A stretch of DNA of 64,000 nt from Acinetobacter geminorum (GTDB taxonomy: Bacteria > Pseudomonadota > Gammaproteobacteria > Pseudomonadales > Moraxellaceae): positions 124,001 through 188,000 of the forward strand of contig NZ_JABELE010000003.1 of assembly GCF_013009345.1 (NCBI RefSeq), given 5' to 3'. The translations under genes were made by a program, and so were the position numbers. Positions 38,586 to 46,549 of this stretch are shown here, one piece after another (within the stretch, counting starts at the first letter, position 1; each line of letters starts with the position of its first letter). Under the pieces are notes generated by a model, which searched no databases, was not told where the DNA came from, and saw only the letters and a list, made by a program, of their open reading frames with translations.

Positions 38586-39353
38586 TTAGAAGCGGTATGC
38601 TGCACGAACACCATAAGTGTTGTCGTTATCACCAAATCCAACACGGCCTTCAACACTTACTTGCTGATTTAAGAATTTTTTAGCATTGATACCAAATTCA
38701 TCTTTATCAGTTAAGTCGTTGTTGTAGTAATCAGCACCAACGCTTAAAGTTTTGTCGATGTAGTAGTCACCACGAACTTTATATTCGTCTAGATCACCAA
38801 ATGCACCGAATGCTTCAAGGTTTACATCATGTTGACCTACTTGAGTTACGTATTTAGCACGAACTGTTGGATCAGCGCCGTCTTTACCGTCTTTTTCGTC
38901 GTAGCCTTTAACACCTAGAGCAAGTAATAAACCTGGAGCTGGTAAATAACCTACTTCAGCTGCATAAGTAGTTACTTTGCTGTCAATATTGGTGTTGTCG
39001 ACTTCACGCTCGTTTCGACCTACATCACCGCTAAGGTAGAAATCTGAGTTAGGAACGTAATATTCAACACCTACGCCATATTGAGTATCTTTTGTACCGC
39101 TGTTATCGCCATAGTTGATAAGGGCGTTAACGTTACTTGCACGGCTTAAGAAAGCTGCTTCAGCAAGTGGAGCGTTACGAGTTTGAACAGGATTAAAGTA
39201 ATAAGTCCCGTCAACACCGAATTTACTTACGCTGCTACCGTTGTCTGGATCAAGATAATTGTAAGAACCACCAACTTCAGCTTGGTAAGCGTTTGCTGCG
39301 CCACTCACTGCGAGAGCAGATAAAAGAGCTGATGCAATTGCTAGTTTTTTCAT
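38586..39353 (-). CDS. Putative porin, Omp33-36-like paralogue
   Basis: 255 residues: signal peptide (MKKLAIASALLSALAVSGAANA, cleavage about residue 22), then beta-strand repeats ending YGVRAAYRF with a C-terminal Phe. The segment PLAEAAFLSRAS, GVEYYVPNSDFYLSGDVG and VRAKYVTQVGQHDVNLEAFGAFG are closely parallel to matching segments of the Omp33-36 gene at the other end of the window, so I read it as a paralogue of that small outer-membrane channel family. Strong ribosome binding (GGGAGAG). Upstream is an 11-bp-spaced direct repeat resembling a response-regulator site. Confidence 0.82.
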   Translation of the reverse strand: MKKLAIASALLSALAVSGAANAYQAEVGGSYNYLDPDNGSSVSKFGVDGTYYFNPVQTRNAPLAEAAFLSRASNVNALINYGDNSGTKDTQYGVGVEYYVPNSDFYLSGDVGRNEREVDNTNIDSKVTTYAAEVGYLPAPGLLLALGVKGYDEKDGKDGADPTVRAKYVTQVGQHDVNLEAFGAFGDLDEYKVRGDYYIDKTLSVGADYYNNDLTDKDEFGINAKKFLNQQVSVEGRVGFGDNDNTYGVRAAYRF

Positions 39354-39745
39354 GGAATCTCTCCCCTCTAAAAAACGATTTTATAAATGTTTTGTTACAA
39401 CTTTTAGTCTAGACGAAAAAGCTTGGTCGTCAATCTTGCGCAAGTAACCGTAGTGTAACCGTGTGCTATTTATGTAAAGATATTTAATTTAACAAATTGA
39501 TTTTAAAGCATAAAAATATAATGTTTTATTTTATTAAAATTGAGGATATTTTGTGTAGATCATAAGAAATGCTGTAAAAGTACCCAGTTTTGTATGAGGA
39601 TGTTACCAATTAAGCTTAAAATGAACTAAAGGAAGTTTGGTAATTAAATGTGTGAAATATGAGGAGAAATACAAAGCAGGTTCGTAGATAACTGCAGCTA
39701 TGCTAAAATAATTGACTGTTTATCTGCTCTTATGGGAACACTCGC
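39354..39745. other. Intergenic region between the porin and prfB
   Basis: A 392-base AT-rich divergent region with promoters for both flanking genes. No further gene is seen. It contains the TAACCGT direct repeat annotated separately. Confidence 0.7.
39445..39462 (-). promoter_or_regulatory. 11-bp-spaced direct repeat upstream of the porin
   Basis: TAACCGT occurs at 39445-39451 and again at 39456-39462, one helical turn apart (ACGGTTA on the porin strand). OmpR/PhoB-type winged-helix regulators bind tandem repeats of this spacing. It lies about 95-110 bases upstream of the porin start. Confidence 0.4.
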
Positions 39746-40841
39746 GTGGAAATTAATCCTTATCTAAACCAATTGAAAGACTTAACTGATCGTAGCCAAA
39801 CACTACGGGGGTATCTTTGACTACGATCTGAAAAAAGAACGTTTAGAAGAAGTTTTACGTGAGTTAGAAGATCCTGCGATCTGGAATGATCAAAGCCGTG
39901 CTCAGGCGATGGCGAAAGAAAAGGGTGAGCTAGAAAACGTTATTAATGTATTGGACGGTTTGTCTACACAGCTTGAAGATGCAAAAGCGATGTTAGATTT
40001 GGCTGTAGAAGCCGACGATGAAAGCCTACTTGAAGATGTTCAGTCTGAGCTTGGGGCTGCCGAAGATGAACTGGCTAAACTTGAATTCCGTCGTATGTTT
40101 AGTAACCCAATGGACCCGAATCCTTGCTATGTAGAGATTCAATCAGGTTCAGGTGGTACAGAAGCACAAGATTGGGCGTCTATGCTTTTACGTATGTATA
40201 TGCGCTGGATTGAACGTCATGGCTTTAAAGCAGAACTTATGGAAGTGTCTGACGGTGACGTAGCAGGTATTAAATCAGCAACGATTCGTGTTGAAGGTGA
40301 ATATGCCTACGGTTGGTTACGCACAGAGTCAGGTGTACACCGTTTAGTTCGTAAATCACCATTTGACAGTGGCAACCGCCGTCACACTTCATTCTCTGCG
40401 GTATTTATTTCACCAGAGGTTGATGACAATATTGAAATTGATATTAACCCTTCTGATGTTCGTACTGATACTTACCGTGCATCTGGTGCTGGTGGTCAGC
40501 ATATTAACAAGACCGACTCGGCTGTGCGTTTGACTCACATCCCAACAGGTATTGTAGTAGCGTGTCAGAACCAGCGTTCGCAACATGCTAACCGTGACCA
40601 CGCATGGAAACAGTTACGTGCACGTTTGTACGAATTGGAAATGCAAAAACGTAATGAAGCAGCGCAAGCTCTAGAAGACTCTAAGTCTGATATTGGTTGG
40701 GGAAGCCAAATTCGTTCATATGTATTAGATGATTCGCGTATTAAAGACTTACGTACGGGTGTTGAAAACTCTAATACAGGTGCTGTTCTTGATGGTGACC
40801 TTGATCGTTTTATCGAAGCGAGTTTAAAACAAGGTTTATAA
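39746..40841 (+). CDS. prfB: Peptide chain release factor 2, programmed +1 frameshift
   Basis: The gene is split: frame one runs from GTG 39746 for 24 codons to an in-frame TGA at 39818-39820, and the main frame resumes with GAC at 39819. The site CGG GGG TAT CTT TGA C has the CTT-TGA slippery stop and an upstream G-rich Shine-Dalgarno-like element, exactly as in classical prfB autoregulation. The joined protein is 364 residues ([18 protein letters not shown]...). It has the SPF tripeptide (KSPFDSG) for UGA/UAA recognition and the GGQ motif ([11 protein letters not shown]). It terminates at UGA and UAA; low RF2 favours the shift. Confidence 0.97.
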
Positions 40842-40957
40842 GAGTCTGCTGAACTTTTAGTTTAAATACAGTTCATCTATGAATATGTAGAACTCTTGGA
40901 TTTTTAGCGATTAAAACGGCAAAGCAGTTCAGCCTTCGAATGTTAATCGAAAAAATG

Positions 40958-41017
40958 CGATATGAATATCGAAAAAAATAGATATGAATATCGAAAAAAT
41001 GCGATATTATGTTTTCG
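40958..41017 (+). promoter_or_regulatory. Repeated operator upstream of the ArsR-like gene
   Basis: Palindrome CGATATGAATATCG (40958-40971) is repeated as AGATATGAATATCG (40980-40993), 22 bp apart, i.e. two helical turns; a third, weaker CGATATTATGTTTTCG follows at 41002-41017. They precede the regulator start by 45-105 bases. This is the layout of an autoregulated repressor operator. Confidence 0.7.
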
Positions 41018-41062
41018 AAATGCTGAACAAAGCTTTGTTCGTTTAAAAGACGTGTTGAGCCT

Positions 41063-41365
41063 ATGGATATTGATGCAATTAGCAAAGCCCTTTCCAACCC
41101 TCTACGTCGGCAAATTTTGCAATGGTTAAAAGAACCTGCACGTTATTTACCGGTGGAAGAGTGTGGTGGTAGTTTTGAGAAGGGTGTTTGTGCAGGTCAT
41201 ATTGAACGTTTGGGTAAAGTAGCTCAGTCTACGATGTCTAATCATTTGTCTGTGTTACAACAGGCGGGGCTTATTCAGGTCCAAAAATATGGTCAATGGT
41301 CTTATTTTTCACGTAACGAAGCTTTGATTCAGCAATATATCGAACATTTAAAACAAACACTTTAA
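41063..41365 (+). CDS. ArsR-family transcriptional regulator
   Basis: 100 residues; winged helix-turn-helix with the ArsR start DAISKALSNPLRRQILQWL, recognition helix QSTMSNHLSVLQQAGLI and wing VQKYGQWSYFSRNE. An insertion between helices carries Cys34 and Cys43 (EECGGSFEKGVCAGH), not the metal-site CVCDL motif, so a thiol- or electrophile-sensing switch is plausible. It is 28 bases upstream of an Old Yellow Enzyme gene, which it probably represses together with itself through the repeated operators upstream. Confidence 0.85.
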   Translation: MDIDAISKALSNPLRRQILQWLKEPARYLPVEECGGSFEKGVCAGHIERLGKVAQSTMSNHLSVLQQAGLIQVQKYGQWSYFSRNEALIQQYIEHLKQTL

Positions 41366-41393
41366 ATTATTAAAAGTGTAAGTCGAGGCGATT

Positions 41394-42452
41394 ATGGCTG
41401 AACTCAATACTCCTTTAACGGTTGGTGATTTTGAAATCAAAAATCGATTGGTAATGGCTCCATTAACGCGTGCGCGTAGTGGTGAAAGCCGAGTGCCTAA
41501 TGATTTAATGGTTGAATACTATCAACAACGTGCAAATGCCGGTCTAATTTTGACTGAAGCAACAGTAATTGGTTCAAAAACTGTGGGTTATGCAGACACC
41601 CCAGGGTTATGGTCACAAGAGCAGGCACAAGCTTGGAATAAAATTATTGAGGCAGTTCATGCTCAAGGTTCAAAAATTGTAGCTCAACTTTGGCATGTAG
41701 GCCGTATTTCGCATCCTGAACTTTTAGACGGTGATATTCCTGTTGCACCAAGTGCAATTCAACCTGCGGGTGAAGTGAGTTTATTACGTCCTAAACGTCC
41801 TTATGTAACACCGCGTGCACTTTCAATTGAAGAGATTCAAGAAGTTATTGCTCAATACAAACATTCAGCAGAACTGGCTAAAGCAGCAGGTTTTGATGGT
41901 GTTGAATTACACGCAGCGAATGGTTACTTGATTGACCAGTTCCTTCAAAGTAATACCAACCAACGTGATGACGAATACGGTGGTCCGGTTGAAAACCGTG
42001 CACGTTTATTATTAGAAGTCGTTGATGCATTTATTGAAGTGTGGGGCGCTGGCCGAGTAGGTGTTCATATTGCACCGCGTGGTGATTCACACGATATGGG
42101 AGATGAAAACCCATTAGCAACTTTTGGTTATGTAGTTGAACAACTTAACCAACGTAATGTTGCTTTCATTTTCTCTCGTGAATATGAAGCTGCTGACAGC
42201 ATCAGTCCTAAACTTCGCGAAAAATTTAATGGTGTATGGATTGCCAATGAGAACCTAACACCAGAATCAGCAAAACGTATCTTGCGTGAAGGTCAGGCAG
42301 ATGCCGTATCTTTTGGTAAAGCATATATTGCTAACCCAGATCTTTTACAGCGCTTAGAACAAGACTTGCCATTAAATGAACTTCAACCAACGACTTTATA
42401 CGCTAAAGGTGCTGAAGGTTATACAGACTATCCAACGCTGGAAGTGTCATAA
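41394..42452 (+). CDS. Old Yellow Enzyme-family ene-reductase
   Basis: 352 residues; FMN TIM-barrel reducing activated C=C bonds with NAD(P)H. Motifs: NRLVMAPLTRARSG, LTEATVIGSKTVGYADTPGLWS, QLWHVGRISHP, and the active site VELHAANGYLIDQFLQSNTNQRDDEYGG, giving the His-x-x-Asn pair. NemA-like enzymes act on electrophiles such as N-ethylmaleimide, nitrate esters and enones. It sits in an operon with the ArsR-like gene, suggesting induction by an electrophile. No other partner. Confidence 0.92.
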   Translation: MAELNTPLTVGDFEIKNRLVMAPLTRARSGESRVPNDLMVEYYQQRANAGLILTEATVIGSKTVGYADTPGLWSQEQAQAWNKIIEAVHAQGSKIVAQLWHVGRISHPELLDGDIPVAPSAIQPAGEVSLLRPKRPYVTPRALSIEEIQEVIAQYKHSAELAKAAGFDGVELHAANGYLIDQFLQSNTNQRDDEYGGPVENRARLLLEVVDAFIEVWGAGRVGVHIAPRGDSHDMGDENPLATFGYVVEQLNQRNVAFIFSREYEAADSISPKLREKFNGVWIANENLTPESAKRILREGQADAVSFGKAYIANPDLLQRLEQDLPLNELQPTTLYAKGAEGYTDYPTLEVS

Positions 42453-42609
42453 TATCTTTGAGATTTCGATTTACTGACCTATTTCATTTCTTAAGTCAGT
42501 AAATCGCTTTTCTTGTAATGGTAGAGTTTAGGTATCGAAACTCTGCCATTTTTTCTATCTATGTTATATTTTCCCCAGTTTTAAATTTTGACTATTTGAG
42601 GCAAACCGC

Positions 42610-43902
42610 TTGGCGACCCCTTTTTGGTATAACACCGCACTCCATTTATTAAAACCTTTTTACCAATGGCGGATAAAAAAACGTGCAGAAAGCCAGGAAT
42701 TATATAATCAGGAATGTCTGGAAAGATTTGGGCCGTTTGAATCTCCGAAAAATTTGAGAGCAATTTGGTTTCATGCTGTTTCGGTCGGAGAAACTAATGC
42801 AGCGCAGCCCTTAATTGAACATTATCTTAAACTTGGTCAAGCCGTATTAGTTACCAATACAACGAAGACTGGGCAGGCGCGTGCTAAATCGTTATTTTTA
42901 AAATCACCTTATTTAGATTTATTTCAAGCAGTTTATTTGCCGGTTGATCAAAAGCACCTCTTAAAGCAATTCTTTGAGTTGTACCAGCCAAAGCTTTTAG
43001 CATTGGTTGAAACTGAGCTTTGGCCAAATCTAATTGATCAAGCCAAGCTACAGCATGTACCTTGTTTATTATTAAATGCGCGGTTATCAGAAAAATCAGC
43101 GAAAGGTTATCGCCGCGTTTCAGGTCTAACAGCGGGAATGCTGAAACAAATTGACTGGGTGCTGGCACAAGATAATGCGACTCGACAACGTTATATCGAA
43201 CTTGGCTTAGATCAACAAAAAAGTCAGGTGGTTGGAAATATTAAATTTGATATTCACGCACCAGAAGTATTTATAAATCAAGCTGAAAAGTTACACCAGC
43301 TATGGTATTTGGGGCAACGTAAAATCTTAACAATTGCCAGTACACATGCACCTGAAGAACAACAAATTTTGCAAGCGCTCGGACCATATCTAAAGTCAGA
43401 TCCAAATTTAGTTTGTATTGTTGTACCTCGGCATCCTGAACGTTTCGATGAAGTATTTGAAATTTGCCAAGACCTAGATTTAATTACTCATCGTAGAAGT
43501 TTGAATCAAAGTATTCATACGAGTACACAAGTTTATCTGGCTGATAGTATGGGTGAGCTTTGGCTATGGTATGCCTTAAGTCAGGTCTGTTTTGTTGGTG
43601 GATCACTTAACGAACCAGGCGGGGGACATAATATTTTAGAACCTATGGTTCTGAATGTACCGACCGTAATTGGACCGCGTTATTTTAATTTCCAAACGAT
43701 TGTTGATGAATTTATTGATGAAAATGGTGTACTGATTGCCCAAGACGCCGAGCAGGTTGTAGCAATCTGGATGGCTTGTTTAGCCGAGCCGGAAGAAGCG
43801 AAGCAGGTGGTTGAGCAGGCGCATAAAGTTTTGCAGCGAAACCAAGGTTCATTGCAGAAACATATTGGAGTAATTAACCGGTATTTGGCCGAAAAACCAT
43901 GA
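42610..43902 (+). CDS. waaA: 3-deoxy-D-manno-octulosonic acid (Kdo) transferase
   Basis: 430 residues; adds Kdo to lipid IVA at the inner membrane. Signature: N-terminal hydrophobic helix, IWFHAVSVGETNAAQPLI, ALVETELWPNLI, LLNARLSEKS, DWVLAQDNATRQRY and GGSLNEPGGGHNILEP. The start is TTG 42610 with GAGG at nine bases, giving MATPFWYNT; I see no ATG at the proper place. Its stop overlaps rsmE by four bases (ATGA). Confidence 0.94.
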   Translation: MATPFWYNTALHLLKPFYQWRIKKRAESQELYNQECLERFGPFESPKNLRAIWFHAVSVGETNAAQPLIEHYLKLGQAVLVTNTTKTGQARAKSLFLKSPYLDLFQAVYLPVDQKHLLKQFFELYQPKLLALVETELWPNLIDQAKLQHVPCLLLNARLSEKSAKGYRRVSGLTAGMLKQIDWVLAQDNATRQRYIELGLDQQKSQVVGNIKFDIHAPEVFINQAEKLHQLWYLGQRKILTIASTHAPEEQQILQALGPYLKSDPNLVCIVVPRHPERFDEVFEICQDLDLITHRRSLNQSIHTSTQVYLADSMGELWLWYALSQVCFVGGSLNEPGGGHNILEPMVLNVPTVIGPRYFNFQTIVDEFIDENGVLIAQDAEQVVAIWMACLAEPEEAKQVVEQAHKVLQRNQGSLQKHIGVINRYLAEKP

Positions 43903-44606
43903 ATATCGTTTTACTAGAATCTGAAGATGTTCAGTCAGAGTTATGGTCAATCCGTTCAAAGCGCCAATTACAGCATTTGCGTGAACACCTTGATATTACG
44001 GTTGGCCAAAATCTAAAAGTTGGTATTCGTAATGGTGCACGTTATACCACTGAAATCGTTTCGATGAATGAGCAAGAAGTTTGTATAAGGCCTATTCGTG
44101 ATGAAGCAGTACCTGCAAAGCTTCCAGTACATTTAATCGTAGCGTTACCAAGGCCCAAAGTTTTACGCCGTTTAATTATGGACAGTGTGACTTTAGGTGT
44201 TGAAAGAATTAGTTTGATTCATAGCTATCGCGTAGATAAAAGCTATTGGCAAACTCCATTTTTGCAACAACTTGATAACTATGTGACTTTGGGTCTCGAG
44301 CAAGCAGGTGACACCATTGTCCCCGAAATTCAATTATATAAACGCTTTAAACCTTTTGTTGAGGATATCCTACCAAGCTTAATCTCAGAGGAAAGCCCTG
44401 CTTATGTGGCTCATCCTTATGCCGGGCAGAGCATGCCAGTTAATATTCCACATGCTTGTAGTGTAGTCGTTGGACCCGAAGGTGGCTTTATTCCGTATGA
44501 AGTTGATTTGCTCACAAAAAACGGCTGCCAAGCTGTGAGCTTAGGCAACCGTATTTTAAGAACTGAAACGTCTATTTCTTATATTTTAGGTCGTCTCTTT
44601 ACTTGA
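43899..44606 (+). CDS. rsmE: 16S rRNA (uracil-1498-N3)-methyltransferase RsmE
   Basis: 235 residues, SPOUT-class methyltransferase with an N-terminal PUA-like domain. The knot motif VVVGPEGGFIPYEVDLL, and LSLGNRILRTET-like VSLGNRILRTETSISYILGR, are diagnostic. Start ATG overlaps the waaA stop (ATGA). The 3' end overlaps the convergent mscS gene by 21 bases. Confidence 0.95.
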   Translation: MNIVLLESEDVQSELWSIRSKRQLQHLREHLDITVGQNLKVGIRNGARYTTEIVSMNEQEVCIRPIRDEAVPAKLPVHLIVALPRPKVLRRLIMDSVTLGVERISLIHSYRVDKSYWQTPFLQQLDNYVTLGLEQAGDTIVPEIQLYKRFKPFVEDILPSLISEESPAYVAHPYAGQSMPVNIPHACSVVVGPEGGFIPYEVDLLTKNGCQAVSLGNRILRTETSISYILGRLFT

Positions 44607-45566
44607 TACTTCAGGGTTTAACGGTGGCTGATTTGCAGCCATTTTTAATTCCTGAATAGGGTAAGGAATATTAATGCCATTTGCATTGAACGCTTGTTTG
44701 ACTTGAGCTTGTATGGTGCTCGTAGATGACGAAATGTCAGTTTCAGTGGTATCCACCCACCAACGGACAGTCAGGTTAACCGAGAAATCTGCTAAAGCTG
44801 TAACGTTAACCGAGAAGGCTGGCTGACTCAGTACATTTCGGTCATTATTAAGAATATCTAAAATAATCTGTTTGGCTTTTTGTTCGTCGTCATCATAACC
44901 AATTCCGACTACAAACTCACAACGTCGTTGTTGATAAGCCGTATTTACGGTTAATGCACTTGTATAAACAGTTGCATTTGGAATAACGATACGGCGACCA
45001 TCTGGTGAGCGTAAGAATGTTGCACGAATCTGAATATCTTCAACAGTTCCTTCAAGTGAATTGACCACGATTGAATCGCCAATACGGAATGGTTCGCTCA
45101 ATAAAATCAAAATACCTGAAAGCAAGTTTTGGAAAATATCTTTAAATGCGAAACCAATTGCAACCGAACCGATTCCAAGTGCACTCATGAGTTGTCCTGG
45201 TGTAAAACCTGGGATCATGATGACGAGTGCAATTAAGAATCCAAAAAATAAAATGGTCGTACTTCCTACACGGTTTAGAACCAACACTAGGTTTTGGCGC
45301 GTATAAGAGCGATTTTCTAAGGTTTTACGAACAAAGAACTTAAATAATTTGGTGAGTAGCCAAAAAATAATAAAAACGATAATCGCAATACAAATATAAG
45401 GCACACGTTCCCAGAAGCTATCCACGATTTTATCAATAGTGGTATAGGCATCATGATACTTTTCGGTATGAGCTAAAACCGTTTGAGTGGTTTTAGTACC
45501 TGCTTCTTGCAAAAGTTCGCCTGTATTTTTTGCAACATCCGTTAAGGATTTTTGTTCATCAGCCAC
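44586..45566 (-). CDS. Small-conductance mechanosensitive channel (MscS family)
   Basis: 326 residues. After about 60 soluble N-terminal residues come three membrane helices (about 61-85, 100-130 and the pore helix). The pore signature ALGIGSVAIGFAFKDIFQNLLSGILILL and beta-domain motif EPFRIGDSIVVNSLEGTVEDIQIRATFLRSPDGRRIVIPN are typical of MscS. It releases solutes on hypo-osmotic shock. Size agrees with short MscS proteins. Which paralogue it is cannot be told. Confidence 0.93.
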   Translation of the reverse strand: MADEQKSLTDVAKNTGELLQEAGTKTTQTVLAHTEKYHDAYTTIDKIVDSFWERVPYICIAIIVFIIFWLLTKLFKFFVRKTLENRSYTRQNLVLVLNRVGSTTILFFGFLIALVIMIPGFTPGQLMSALGIGSVAIGFAFKDIFQNLLSGILILLSEPFRIGDSIVVNSLEGTVEDIQIRATFLRSPDGRRIVIPNATVYTSALTVNTAYQQRRCEFVVGIGYDDDEQKAKQIILDILNNDRNVLSQPAFSVNVTALADFSVNLTVRWWVDTTETDISSSTSTIQAQVKQAFNANGINIPYPIQELKMAANQPPLNPEVSSKETT

Positions 45567-45678
45567 GACAAGTCTCTATTTAAAAAATGATGAAAGCGAT
45601 GATCGGCTTTCATTATAGTAGGAGATAAAATGTGCGCCTACTATAATGAGTTCATCTAAATAATAAAGTGTTTTTTAA

Positions 45679-46254
45679 TTAAAAGTATTCCGTTCCTTTT
45701 TGTAAGATTTGTGTCGGCGTTTCTATAGTATCGGTACCAGAGAAATAGTAAAAAAAGCCTGCGGTAGAAATAAGGCTAATTAAAATAGCGAATAAGATAA
45801 ACCAAGCCATTAACTTTTCGATGAACGTTGATGGTCGAGAAGGACCATATTGATTTGGACCTGCTGTACCTGAGGCAAGCAGTAAATAAATCATAAAAAA
45901 GAATTGAACAATAGGAATGAATAACAGCAACCCCATCCAGCCACTTTTATTTAGATCGTGCAAACGTCGTACTACGAGAACAACATTTAAATAAATCAGG
46001 AACAGCCAAAAAGCCCATACCACCAAAGCACTGAGGCCAGAAAGAGAGCTATAAAACTCAAAATTAAATAAATTACTTGAAAGTTGAAAACTTCCAAGAA
46101 GTGAGGACAAAATAAAATAGCCCACAATTGTGACTAAATAAATCAGTCCATACCCACCTAAATAACTCATACGGTTAAAACGGCCATGAATTGAAAAAGG
46201 GCTGTCTTTTAAAGGGAGTTGTGGTGGACGTGAGGAAGTCGTTTGGGCAAACAT
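45679..46254 (-). CDS. DUF805 inner-membrane protein
   Basis: 191 residues with four to five membrane segments. Motifs SPFSIHGRFNRMSYLGG, RRLHDLNKSGWMGLLLFIPIV and GPNQYGPSRP identify DUF805. Function is unknown for the family. It follows mscS on the same strand with 112 bases between them, so is not obviously co-transcribed. The upstream region (46255-46549) is shared with acs divergently. Confidence 0.88.
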   Translation of the reverse strand: MFAQTTSSRPPQLPLKDSPFSIHGRFNRMSYLGGYGLIYLVTIVGYFILSSLLGSFQLSSNLFNFEFYSSLSGLSALVVWAFWLFLIYLNVVLVVRRLHDLNKSGWMGLLLFIPIVQFFFMIYLLLASGTAGPNQYGPSRPSTFIEKLMAWFILFAILISLISTAGFFYYFSGTDTIETPTQILQKGTEYF

Positions 46255-46426
46255 ATTATTTTATTCCTAGGTTGCATATGAGAGACAAAATAATCTTTGT
46301 TGATGATCAAAACCATCAAATATTGAAAAAATTATAAAAGTAAAAGCTATAGACAAATGTTTTAAATCAACTTAATTTTATAAAAATGTTCATAATTTCG
46401 TATGCTTGAGTAAGTGGTTAATATAT

Positions 46427-46478
46427 GACCAAAGTCGCATTGTCTAGGCTTTGAAATAGTCATCATACTGAAAAGGCA
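46427..46478 (+). promoter_or_regulatory. acs promoter with GAC-N4-GTC element
   Basis: GACCAAAGTC (46427-46436) lies three bases before TTGTCT (-35) with an 18-base spacer to CATACT (-10, 46464-46469). The same ten bases recur in the same position upstream of DUF485-actP. Proposed as a CrbR binding site by location; not a recognised consensus. The gene starts at 46550, leaving a leader of about 70 bases. Confidence 0.5.
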
Positions 46479-46549
46479 TACAAATAAGATCCAGTAAAAA
46501 TAATAGCCACAGTCTCGAGATGGGATGCACAAGATCAAGGAAGTTGCGT

